Assembly (NCBI GenBank): GCA_009841115.1
Contig: VXML01000058.1
Location: 186,001-250,000, forward strand
Direction: 5' to 3'
Source: Gemmatimonadota bacterium
Lineage (GTDB): Bacteria > Latescibacterota > UBA2968 > UBA8231
Length of the DNA stretch: 64,000 nucleotides
The notes beneath the pieces were generated by a model. It searched no databases and was not told the origin of the DNA. It saw only the letters and a program-made list of their open reading frames with translations. Shown here piece by piece: positions 35,241-42,906 of the stretch. The stretch's first letter is position 1. Each line of letters opens with the position of its first letter. The position numbers were made by a program, and so were the translations under genes.

Positions 35241-36185
35241 TTGAAAAAAATCACTGTTTTCTTCGCACTGGCCCTGTGCGTGGCCGTCGTTGCTCCAGCT
35301 ACGGCGCACGTGCCCGAGGGCGCTGTGCGCACGGCTTTCCAGTGGCCGGCGGGCCTTGAGCCCACGCTGGACGGCGATCTGTCCGAATGGTCGATCGTGC
35401 CTGAGGACTACTTGATTACCTTTGCCGATCACACCGCGTTCAATGGCGAAAAGCCGGCCGAGTTCGGCGATTTGAACTTCCGCACTATCGTCGGCTGGAG
35501 CGAATCGACCAACAGCCTCTATTTTATGATGGAGCGCTTTGACGACTTCTACGATCGCGACGCCCAAGGCGGCGTGGCCGGCGGCGACGATAGCTGGGAA
35601 ATGCACGTCGATGGCGACCACAGCGGCGATCAGATGCGCTTCGGCACTGCCGACATAGAGAACGAGGAAGAGCGCGCCTTAGCCCAAGGCCGCTGGTCGC
35701 AGTCCTACCACACCCGCTTCCCGAATCTCGGCCCCGACGGCCAGGAGAGTTGGTCGTGGTTTTGGATGACCCAAGCGCAGTGGCACGACGAGCTGCCCTA
35801 CGCCGACCACGGCTTCCGCTTGGACGGCGAAATCGGCGGCGGCGAGGCCACGGCCTTTATCGAGGTGCGGCGCCAAGCTTGGGACGACTTTCTCTTCAAC
35901 GACCCGGAAGGCAGCGTCATCCACGACTACAACGAGGGCGAGATCACCGGCTTGGGCTGGGCGGTCTTCGACAGCGATGTAGCCGGTGCTGACGGCGGCG
36001 TCGGCCAGGATGCCGAGCACTCTGGCCAGTGGTCTCTTTCGGGCGCCAGCGATGTGTGGAAAACCACGGCTTCGGCCACGGATTTCCTGCTGGCACCCGT
36101 TGATCCGCGCGTCGATTTCAGTGCGATCGAGAGCGCGGTCGAGGCGAATAGCTGGGGTCGCATCAAGTCCGCTTTCGTCCAGTAA
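35241..36185 (+). CDS. Secreted CBM9-like (DOMON-type) protein
   Basis: The 314-residue protein begins at a TTG codon, fixed by AAGGAGGAGG just upstream and by the signal peptide MKKITVFFALALCVAVV...ATAHV that follows. The mature part has LDGDLSEW near residue 45, the typical beginning of carbohydrate-binding module 9-type domains (DG-x-L-x-x-W), and acidic aromatic strands such as SWEMHVDGDHSGDQ. No catalytic domain accompanies it. CBM9-like proteins bind sugar ends, heme or metal in different families. It is flanked by a candidate promoter and a strong terminator, so it may be made at higher levels than the rest of the cluster. Confidence 0.75.
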   Translation: MKKITVFFALALCVAVVAPATAHVPEGAVRTAFQWPAGLEPTLDGDLSEWSIVPEDYLITFADHTAFNGEKPAEFGDLNFRTIVGWSESTNSLYFMMERFDDFYDRDAQGGVAGGDDSWEMHVDGDHSGDQMRFGTADIENEEERALAQGRWSQSYHTRFPNLGPDGQESWSWFWMTQAQWHDELPYADHGFRLDGEIGGGEATAFIEVRRQAWDDFLFNDPEGSVIHDYNEGEITGLGWAVFDSDVAGADGGVGQDAEHSGQWSLSGASDVWKTTASATDFLLAPVDPRVDFSAIESAVEANSWGRIKSAFVQ

Positions 36186-36212
36186 GCGGGTAGTATTTAG
36201 GATGCAAGAACG

Positions 36213-36248
36213 AGAGGGGATGGGCTAGTCCCATCCCCTCTTCTTCTT
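36213..36248 (+). terminator. Rho-independent terminator after the CBM9-like gene
   Basis: A perfect stem of at least 11 base pairs, GAGGGGATGGG (36214-36224) with CCCATCCCCTC (36230-36240), closes a five-base loop CTAGT and is followed by TTCTTCTT. The pairing can extend by one base at 36213/36241. It lies 28 bases after the stop of the CBM9-like gene and directly before the ribosome site of the next gene, so it may act as a partial terminator. Confidence 0.85.
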
Positions 36249-36260
36249 GGAGGTGCCGTT

Positions 36261-38210
36261 ATGAAAAAATTGCAGCGCACGACGTGGCTCATCGCGGCTC
36301 TGTTGGCTTTGCTCGGCAGCCAGCCAAGCGCGGCCTTGGTCGTCTATCGCATCGGCGGCGAGAGTCTGCCGCCTCCGGTCGAGGTGGAGACCGGTGCTGA
36401 GTTTCGCCAGTTGAGTTGGGCCGACTTAGACAAAGATCTCGGCGGCGAGAGCTTTGGGCTCGCGCTCACCGAGCAGATCACGCCGTTTTTCTACAACGAG
36501 AGCGATAATATGGCGACGACCCTGAGCGGGGTCAGCGGCAATTTTCAGCACGGCGCTTACAATGGTTTTGAAGATGTCGGCGACGAACTGAGCTTGGTGA
36601 TCGACGGGGACCCGGAGACGTTTTTCTTGGAGACCCGTCCGAGGGAACACGCCCATACCTTCCGCGGCACGGCTCTTTTCTTTGATCTCGGTGGCGACTT
36701 TGCGACGCGGTTGGTCCGCTTCGTCCCAAAGGTGGGCAGCGAGCGCTCAGTCGCCCACGTCATCGTCGCCGCGCAGACCGATGCTGGGGGCGGCGTTGAT
36801 CAGATTGAATTCGTCGGAGCGAGTGCGCTCAATCGGTCGCTGGGGGAAGCCAAACAAAAAAAGGGCATTGAGCTAAAGGTGGTCGCGGAAATCCTAGAAA
36901 ACAAAAATCCGCAACTCGACATCGAACTAGACGGAACGCCGATCCGCTATTTGATGATCCACGTAATGCCGCAAGATAAGATATGGGATTTGGCTGAGTT
37001 GGAGGTGTACGGCGGCGGTTTCCAAGGCTCGGCCTCGTACCAGTCCAATGTTCTCGATATAGGCGAATTCGCCAATTTGGGCTGGGTGCGCTGGGGAGGG
37101 CGGCAGGACGAAGGGGCGCAAGTGGAGATCCGCTCCCGCGCCGGCGGCGATGAGACGCCGCTCGTGTACTGGCGCAATACCTTCCGCGGCGACGAACAGG
37201 TGCCCTTTGGCGAGGACGGCAAGCTGCTGACCCGCAAAACCTATGGCCGCTTGGGGCCGATCATGCGCGGGGCCATCACCGACGACACTGCCCAATGGGA
37301 GCTGTGGTCGTCGCCATACGAATTCGCCGACAGCGCGGGCGTGGCGCTGCGGGCGACGCGCTCCCACCGCTACGTGCAGTTCAGGATAGCATTCAGCTCC
37401 TTCGGCCAAGCCGGCGGCCAGCTCGGCTATCTCGAATTCGCCGTTTCCCCGCGCTTGGTGACCGGCTTAGTGGGTGAGATTGATCCTTGGCAAGCGGCAG
37501 TGGCTGAGGAACGCACGTTCACCTATGCACTGCGCCCGACGATTGAACCCGGCGACCAAGGATTTGACGGTTTGGACCTGCGCTTGGTCGGCGGCCGGAT
37601 CGTCGACGTGGAGGCCGTGCGCCTCAGCGGTGAACCCGTGGCGGATTTCAGCGCCGTGGCCGAGGAGGACGGCGTAGTTCTGGGTTTCCCACGGCTGGAT
37701 GTCGAGCGCAGTGGCGAGCTACTCGAAGTGGATGTGCGCGCGGAAATCTTCCGCTTTGGCGCAATTTTTGAAGGCCGGGTGATCGACAGCACAGCGCCGG
37801 GAGAGATCGGGCAGATCGTGGCCGCTGGCGAGGCCAGCGAGTTGGTAGATGGCAACCAACTTTTGGTACAGGCGATGACCCTAGACAATAAGGTCTTAGG
37901 AACTGTCTCGCTGAGCACCGAGGCGTTTACGCCCAACGGCGACCAGATCAATGATCAAGTGGAGATTGCCTACGAACTGCTCAAAGTGACCGAGCCGGTG
38001 CCGGTGGAGGTGCTAGTGCGGGATTTGAGCGGTCGCTTGGTGCGGCGCGTGTACGCAGACGTCGATGTCGCGGGCCGACATTCGCATCAATGGGACGGGC
38101 GAGACGAGGCCGGCCAGCAGGTGGCCCCCGGTCTGTACATCTGCCAAGTCGAGGTCGAGAGTGGTGGGCAGCGCCAAGTGCAAATGCGGCCCATTGCCGT
38201 CGCCTATTGA
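36261..38210 (+). CDS. Secreted discoidin-like protein with FlgD/CHU_C-type end (paralogue 1)
   Basis: The 649-residue product has a signal peptide (1-25). An N-terminal region, about 60-250, has the jelly-roll pattern of F5/8-type (discoidin) domains: LVIDGDPETFFLE, ALFFDLGGDFATRLVRFVPK and DLAELEVYGGGF. A middle region contains LGWVRWGGRQDEGAQVEI, and a conserved VGEIDPWQ segment precedes an Ig-like part. The last 100 residues begin EAFTPNGDQINDQVEI and end with SGRLVRRVYADVDV, WDGRDEAGQQV and GLYICQVEV, a C-terminal domain of the FlgD/type-IX sorting kind. GGAGG precedes the ATG. The gene is related along its length to the next two. Function is unknown; attachment or scaffolding is inference. 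Confidence 0.8.
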   Translation: MKKLQRTTWLIAALLALLGSQPSAALVVYRIGGESLPPPVEVETGAEFRQLSWADLDKDLGGESFGLALTEQITPFFYNESDNMATTLSGVSGNFQHGAYNGFEDVGDELSLVIDGDPETFFLETRPREHAHTFRGTALFFDLGGDFATRLVRFVPKVGSERSVAHVIVAAQTDAGGGVDQIEFVGASALNRSLGEAKQKKGIELKVVAEILENKNPQLDIELDGTPIRYLMIHVMPQDKIWDLAELEVYGGGFQGSASYQSNVLDIGEFANLGWVRWGGRQDEGAQVEIRSRAGGDETPLVYWRNTFRGDEQVPFGEDGKLLTRKTYGRLGPIMRGAITDDTAQWELWSSPYEFADSAGVALRATRSHRYVQFRIAFSSFGQAGGQLGYLEFAVSPRLVTGLVGEIDPWQAAVAEERTFTYALRPTIEPGDQGFDGLDLRLVGGRIVDVEAVRLSGEPVADFSAVAEEDGVVLGFPRLDVERSGELLEVDVRAEIFRFGAIFEGRVIDSTAPGEIGQIVAAGEASELVDGNQLLVQAMTLDNKVLGTVSLSTEAFTPNGDQINDQVEIAYELLKVTEPVPVEVLVRDLSGRLVRRVYADVDVAGRHSHQWDGRDEAGQQVAPGLYICQVEVESGGQRQVQMRPIAVAY

Positions 38211-38222
38211 GGAGCAGGGGCC

Positions 38223-40715
38223 ATGATGAATGCTGTGTTGTTGCTGAGCATCTTGGGAGCTGTCGCCGCCTGGGGACAGGGCCATACCATCGCCGGGAAC
38301 AGGGTCGTCGTCGATCGGCAGGCGCACTGGCAGCAGTGGACTTTTCCCGCCGGTACGCTCGACATCGACGAAACCGGGGCCGTGCGTCCCCACTTCGTGC
38401 CCAAGAATATACTGGCAACGTCAGACATCGCGGCGTTTATCAAGCGCGGCAAAGGCTCGGAGGACGCGACCCTGCGCGACGCCCTCACTGCGGGCACTCG
38501 GGCTGCGGATCTGGCCCACCTTTTAGACGGGGACTTGAGCACCTATTGGGAACCCGATCCGGCAAGTCCATTGCGCCAATGGTGGTTTGAGGTCGATTTG
38601 GGGAGGCTGGTGGCGGCCACCCATATCCGGCTTACATTCGTCGGCGAGGAGCTAGGCGACCCCTTCCTGCAATTCGTGGTCTTGACCTCGGATGGAGCCG
38701 AGGTTACCAAAGGTCAGCGCAGATTTAATCAAGTCTTTCGCACCTTGAATTCTAACAAGGACCAGCGAGAATTTGAAATCGAGTTGAGTCCCACTCGCCT
38801 TGACCGAGAGGGGCGCATGGTGAGCGACTACATCCGCTTCGTGCGCCTGACGATTACCGACACGGATAGCACGCGAGCCGCTGAGGTGTCGGCTGAACAA
38901 TACGACCAGCTAGCGGCTGCGGATCAAGGCGCAGTGGATTTTTATAAAAAGGCTGGCGCGGGCCAAGTGCAGGTGAGCGAGGCCACGTACGAGGCGGTTG
39001 ACTCTGCGTTGCGCGGTGAGATCCGCCGCTACCGCCGCGAGCGCCCGCGGCTGGCCGAGTTAGAGGTCCAGACGCTCGGGGAAAACATCTCGCTGGGCTT
39101 GGTGGAGCGCAGAGGCGTCGCACTGCTCACCTTCTTGGACAACGCGCCCGCGACGGCCTTCTTCGACGGCATCTTTGAGACATCCTTGGCCTTTACCAGC
39201 ACCGACGAGATACGGGAGTTATTCTTCGATTTAGGCTCTTCCTACTGGATCGACCGGCACCAGATTTACTACGACCGCCAGCGCAGCCGCTTCCCCAATT
39301 ACGACTTGCAGACTTCGGATGGCTCGCTGGCCGCGGACGGCTCGTTGGTGTGGACGACGCAGGCATCGCATCGCAACCGCGCCACGTCTGGCCACTATAC
39401 CGGAGACGTGTACGACGTGGATACGTTCGCGCCGACGCGGACGCGCTATGCGCGGATTCTGTTCTGGGGAGGTGGTCAGTTCAAGCCGCGCGAGGTGCAG
39501 TTCTACGGCGAGGGTTTCCAGCCGGAGGTCGAGTTGGTTTCGCCGCTCATCCGCTTGGGCGGCTCGAAAAACTTGGTCTCGGTTGAGTGGGATGGCGACG
39601 CCGACGTGGGGACCTTTATCGAAATTCAGACGCGCACGGGTAGCGAGTTGGTCGAAGAGTATCGCTACTTCAACAGCGGCGGTGCCGAAGTGTCGGCCGA
39701 GGCATACGCCGGCTTGGGCTTTTTCAGCAAGGGGCCGGTTGACACGACGGAAGTCCCCGGGGGCGACTGGAGCGCGTGGAGCTTGCCCTACGAGGCGTCG
39801 GGTGCGGCGATCACTTCTCCGAGCCCGCGCCAATTTCTGGAGCTCAAGGCCCGCTTGGTCTCGGACGACCCACACCGCACGGCCGAGCTGCGCTCCATTC
39901 AGCTCAACTTCGTCGAGCCGCTGGCCAACCAGCTTTTGGGCGAGATCGAACCCGGTGTGGTGGGCGCATTGGGGAAGGAGCAGGAGATTTCGCTTTTCAT
40001 CAAACCGAATTTCGCCCCCCAGAGCGCGGGGTTTGACGAGGTGCAGATAAGGGCACCGGATAACATGGCACTGGAATTCCGGGGCCTGAGGCTTGGGCGC
40101 GAAGCCCAATGGGACAGTGCGGAACTAGCGGCCTCAGCAGAAGTAGTGGCGACTGCTCCAGACTCTTTGTGGGTGCGGTTGAGCGAGGTCGTCGCCCCGT
40201 CCGCAGCCGATCTGATTGAGGTGCAATTCGCCACCGCTCTCTACTTGCCCGGTGCCGTGTTCAAGGCGTCGTTGGGGCATTCGGCCCTTGAGGACTCTTG
40301 GCAGCGGGTTGATCCAGCGGATGCAACGGAGTTGGCGACCGGGCAGGGGATGCTGTTGGTGGGCCCAGAAGGCGGTCGCCACGTGCTGGGCGACTTGAGC
40401 ATTGGCAGTGGAGTCGCGACGCCGAATGGGGATGGGATCAACGACGAGTTGGCATTCTCATTCGCGGTCACCAAGCTGACCGGCACCCAGCCGATCCACG
40501 TGCGGATTTACGACCTAGCCGGCCGGATGGTGCGGCACTGGCAGGAGACGCGGCCCTTGATCAGCGGCGAGTACGCCCTGCGCTGGTCGTGCGAGGATCA
40601 ATCCGGCGTATTGGTCGTCCCCGGACTGTATCTGCTAGAGGTAGAAGTGGTGCCCAACGACGACTCGCGCGTGGAGCGCACCGCGCGGCACCGCCTCGTT
40701 CACGTGGTGTATTGA
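38223..40715 (+). CDS. Secreted discoidin-like protein with FlgD/CHU_C-type end (paralogue 2)
   Basis: This is the longest of three tandem paralogues, 830 residues with a signal peptide ending near AAWGQ. A discoidin-like domain lies at about 95-210 (HLLDGDLSTYWEP, WWFEVDLGRLVAATHIRLTF) and a second similar region at about 310-440 (LFFDLGSSYWIDRHQIYY, FYGEGFQPEVEL). LGEIEPGVVGALG and the C-terminal TPNGDGINDELAFSF, LAGRMVRHWQETRP and PGLYLLEVEV match paralogues 1 and 3. The second domain copy explains the extra length. Two ATG codons stand at 38223 and 38226 and cannot be told apart. The gap to the previous gene is 12 bases, which indicates one operon. Confidence 0.8.
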   Translation: MMNAVLLLSILGAVAAWGQGHTIAGNRVVVDRQAHWQQWTFPAGTLDIDETGAVRPHFVPKNILATSDIAAFIKRGKGSEDATLRDALTAGTRAADLAHLLDGDLSTYWEPDPASPLRQWWFEVDLGRLVAATHIRLTFVGEELGDPFLQFVVLTSDGAEVTKGQRRFNQVFRTLNSNKDQREFEIELSPTRLDREGRMVSDYIRFVRLTITDTDSTRAAEVSAEQYDQLAAADQGAVDFYKKAGAGQVQVSEATYEAVDSALRGEIRRYRRERPRLAELEVQTLGENISLGLVERRGVALLTFLDNAPATAFFDGIFETSLAFTSTDEIRELFFDLGSSYWIDRHQIYYDRQRSRFPNYDLQTSDGSLAADGSLVWTTQASHRNRATSGHYTGDVYDVDTFAPTRTRYARILFWGGGQFKPREVQFYGEGFQPEVELVSPLIRLGGSKNLVSVEWDGDADVGTFIEIQTRTGSELVEEYRYFNSGGAEVSAEAYAGLGFFSKGPVDTTEVPGGDWSAWSLPYEASGAAITSPSPRQFLELKARLVSDDPHRTAELRSIQLNFVEPLANQLLGEIEPGVVGALGKEQEISLFIKPNFAPQSAGFDEVQIRAPDNMALEFRGLRLGREAQWDSAELAASAEVVATAPDSLWVRLSEVVAPSAADLIEVQFATALYLPGAVFKASLGHSALEDSWQRVDPADATELATGQGMLLVGPEGGRHVLGDLSIGSGVATPNGDGINDELAFSFAVTKLTGTQPIHVRIYDLAGRMVRHWQETRPLISGEYALRWSCEDQSGVLVVPGLYLLEVEVVPNDDSRVERTARHRLVHVVY

Positions 40716-40726
40716 GGGAGGTTGCG

Positions 40727-42892
40727 ATGTACTGGTTGTCGATCGCGCTGCTGTTGTTAGCGGCACTGCAAGGCACAGCCGAGACGCGGAGCATTGCCAT
40801 CGGCGGCGCGAGCGGATCGTCTTGGCAAGACGGCGGCGGCCAGGTACAAGCGATTTTCCCGACCGGGGCCAGAGCGGTCGAGAGCGGCAACACCCCGGGC
40901 GGCGTGATCGATTTCGATCCCGAGGGTCGGACGGGTTGGATTTTTCCGCAGAACATCGTCGAAGGCACCAATCTAGCGCTCGGCATACTCGGACGGGGCG
41001 GTTCGGTCACCTCGCCGACGGTTCTCGAAGCGGGTATTGAGTCGCAGCTAGAGACGATGATTGACGACGACGGCGAGACGGCCTTGGAGCGCAAGAACGT
41101 GGCCGTCATTCGCGGTATGGCCATGGACTTCGACCTAGGCGCGCGCTTTGGCGTCAATCGCGTCCAGTTCTTCCCGCGCAATGGCCACCCGGATTTTCCC
41201 GCAGACCCGTTCCAAGAGGACTTCATCCGCGGCTACGAGTTGTTTTTCAACGACGGCAGCGAGGAGACCCAAGGCGCGGGCGGCCCGGAATGGCGCTCGT
41301 TTCGGTTGAATGCTGCCAACCAAGACGCGCTAGTCGATCTGAGCATTCCCCCGCAATTTGTGCGCTTCATCCGCTTGCAGTCGCGCACCAGCAATGGTTT
41401 TGAGATCGCCGAGTTCCGCGTCTTTGGCACGGGCTTTGTGCCCACGGCCGAATACATATCCAACATATTCGACCTCGGTCCAGATTTGGGCTTGTGGGGG
41501 ACCATTCGCTGGGTGGAGGAAAGCGTCGGCCCGGCTGGTTTCGCCAACGCGCGCGTGCGCACCCGCACCGGCTTGGACGACACCCCCCTAGTCTATACTC
41601 GGCGCTTCTTCTTTGAAGGGGTCCAAGTCGAGGTACCGTGGCAAAAGAATGCCATAGTTGCGACCGAGGACGGCGAGGTCAATCTCGACCAAGCTGACTT
41701 AGTGCGCGCGCGTGCGCTCTTTGGCGCGCTGCCGCTGGAGGAACGCAATGCCATCTCGCTGTCGTCGGATGACTACAAGGGCTTGGGTGCCGAGCGGGGC
41801 AATGTGGTCGCCGACCTAGATGCTTGGAGCCCGTGGTCCTCGCCCTACGAATTGGGGACCCAGTTGACCGAGGCCGAGATCGAGGATAGCCAATTGGGCG
41901 TGCCGATTGTCTCGCCTGGGCCGAGGCGGTACATACAGTTTCGCATCGACTTTCTCAGCGAGGACTTAGAGGCGGCCACAGGCATTGGCCCGCTGGCCTT
42001 TACCGTGGCCTCGCCGCCGCCGGCTGCGCAGATTCTCGGAGAGATCTTTCCGCGTCAAGTCGATTTGGGCAAGCCGGTGGATTTTGTCTATGCGGTGATG
42101 CCCACGTCCATTCGGCCAGACGTAGATACGGGCTTTGACGGTTTTGAGATCGCCACGCCAGTGCGAGTAGAGGTCATTGAGTCCATTGAAGTCGTCGATG
42201 CCGATGGGCAGGTCGAGGCCGTGGACTTTTCAATGGCCGATCTCTCCGCGCTGCCAGCTACCGACGAGACCGGACGCTTTGCCATTGAGTCGGTTGATGC
42301 GCGCCGCTTTCGCGTGCGCTTTCCCCTCATTGCCGAAAGCGAGCTGGCGACCGGACGGACGGCCCAGCTAAAAATTCGCTTTCGCAGCCGCGTGTTGCGC
42401 TACGGCACCAAGTTCGCCGGTTTTGCTTTCAACAGCGCCGAGGGGGACGTGGGGCAGGAGGTCGTCGCCGGCAATGTGGCCGCGCTGGCTCCCGGCGACG
42501 ACGATATTGTGGCGGTTGGCACGGAGACGAACCGGGGCCTTTCGGTGGATGTGCCGCTAGCCGGCGGCAGCGCCCTGCTGATCAACGTGCGGGCCGATCC
42601 CCGGCCCTTCAGCCCCAACGGCGATGGAATCAACGACGCGACGCAGGTGTACTACGATCTGAGCCGCTTGGTCAGCCCGTCCCCGGTCGATGTGGACATC
42701 GTCGATTTGGCCGGACGCCGGGTGCGCCAGCTATTTTCCGGCCTCCAGGGCGGCGGCTCGTACGCCATGCCTTGGGATGGCGCGGATGCGAATGGGGTCG
42801 CGCTGCCGCCGGGCATTTACTTAGTGCGCGTAACGCTAGCCAGCGATACAGGCGGCGAAAGCGCGGTTAGAGCTATCGAATTAGCGTACTAA
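40727..42892 (+). CDS. Secreted discoidin-like protein with FlgD/CHU_C-type end (paralogue 3)
   Basis: From ATG 40727, preceded by GGGAGG, the product has 721 residues and a signal peptide ending LQGTAE. A discoidin-like domain (about 105-225) contains FDLGARFGVNRVQFFP and VRFIRLQSRTSNGFEIAEF, then VFGTGFVPTAEYISNIFDLG. The middle has LGEIFPRQVDLGKPVDF, and the end has FSPNGDGINDATQVYY, LAGRRVRQLFSGLQ, WDGADANGVAL and PGIYLVRVTL. An open frame reaches 46 codons further upstream into the previous gene but lacks a ribosome site, so I reject it. The three paralogues share an order of parts but differ enough to be old duplicates. Confidence 0.8.
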   Translation: MYWLSIALLLLAALQGTAETRSIAIGGASGSSWQDGGGQVQAIFPTGARAVESGNTPGGVIDFDPEGRTGWIFPQNIVEGTNLALGILGRGGSVTSPTVLEAGIESQLETMIDDDGETALERKNVAVIRGMAMDFDLGARFGVNRVQFFPRNGHPDFPADPFQEDFIRGYELFFNDGSEETQGAGGPEWRSFRLNAANQDALVDLSIPPQFVRFIRLQSRTSNGFEIAEFRVFGTGFVPTAEYISNIFDLGPDLGLWGTIRWVEESVGPAGFANARVRTRTGLDDTPLVYTRRFFFEGVQVEVPWQKNAIVATEDGEVNLDQADLVRARALFGALPLEERNAISLSSDDYKGLGAERGNVVADLDAWSPWSSPYELGTQLTEAEIEDSQLGVPIVSPGPRRYIQFRIDFLSEDLEAATGIGPLAFTVASPPPAAQILGEIFPRQVDLGKPVDFVYAVMPTSIRPDVDTGFDGFEIATPVRVEVIESIEVVDADGQVEAVDFSMADLSALPATDETGRFAIESVDARRFRVRFPLIAESELATGRTAQLKIRFRSRVLRYGTKFAGFAFNSAEGDVGQEVVAGNVAALAPGDDDIVAVGTETNRGLSVDVPLAGGSALLINVRADPRPFSPNGDGINDATQVYYDLSRLVSPSPVDVDIVDLAGRRVRQLFSGLQGGGSYAMPWDGADANGVALPPGIYLVRVTLASDTGGESAVRAIELAY

Positions 42893-42906
42893 TTAGGGAG
42901 GGTCTA

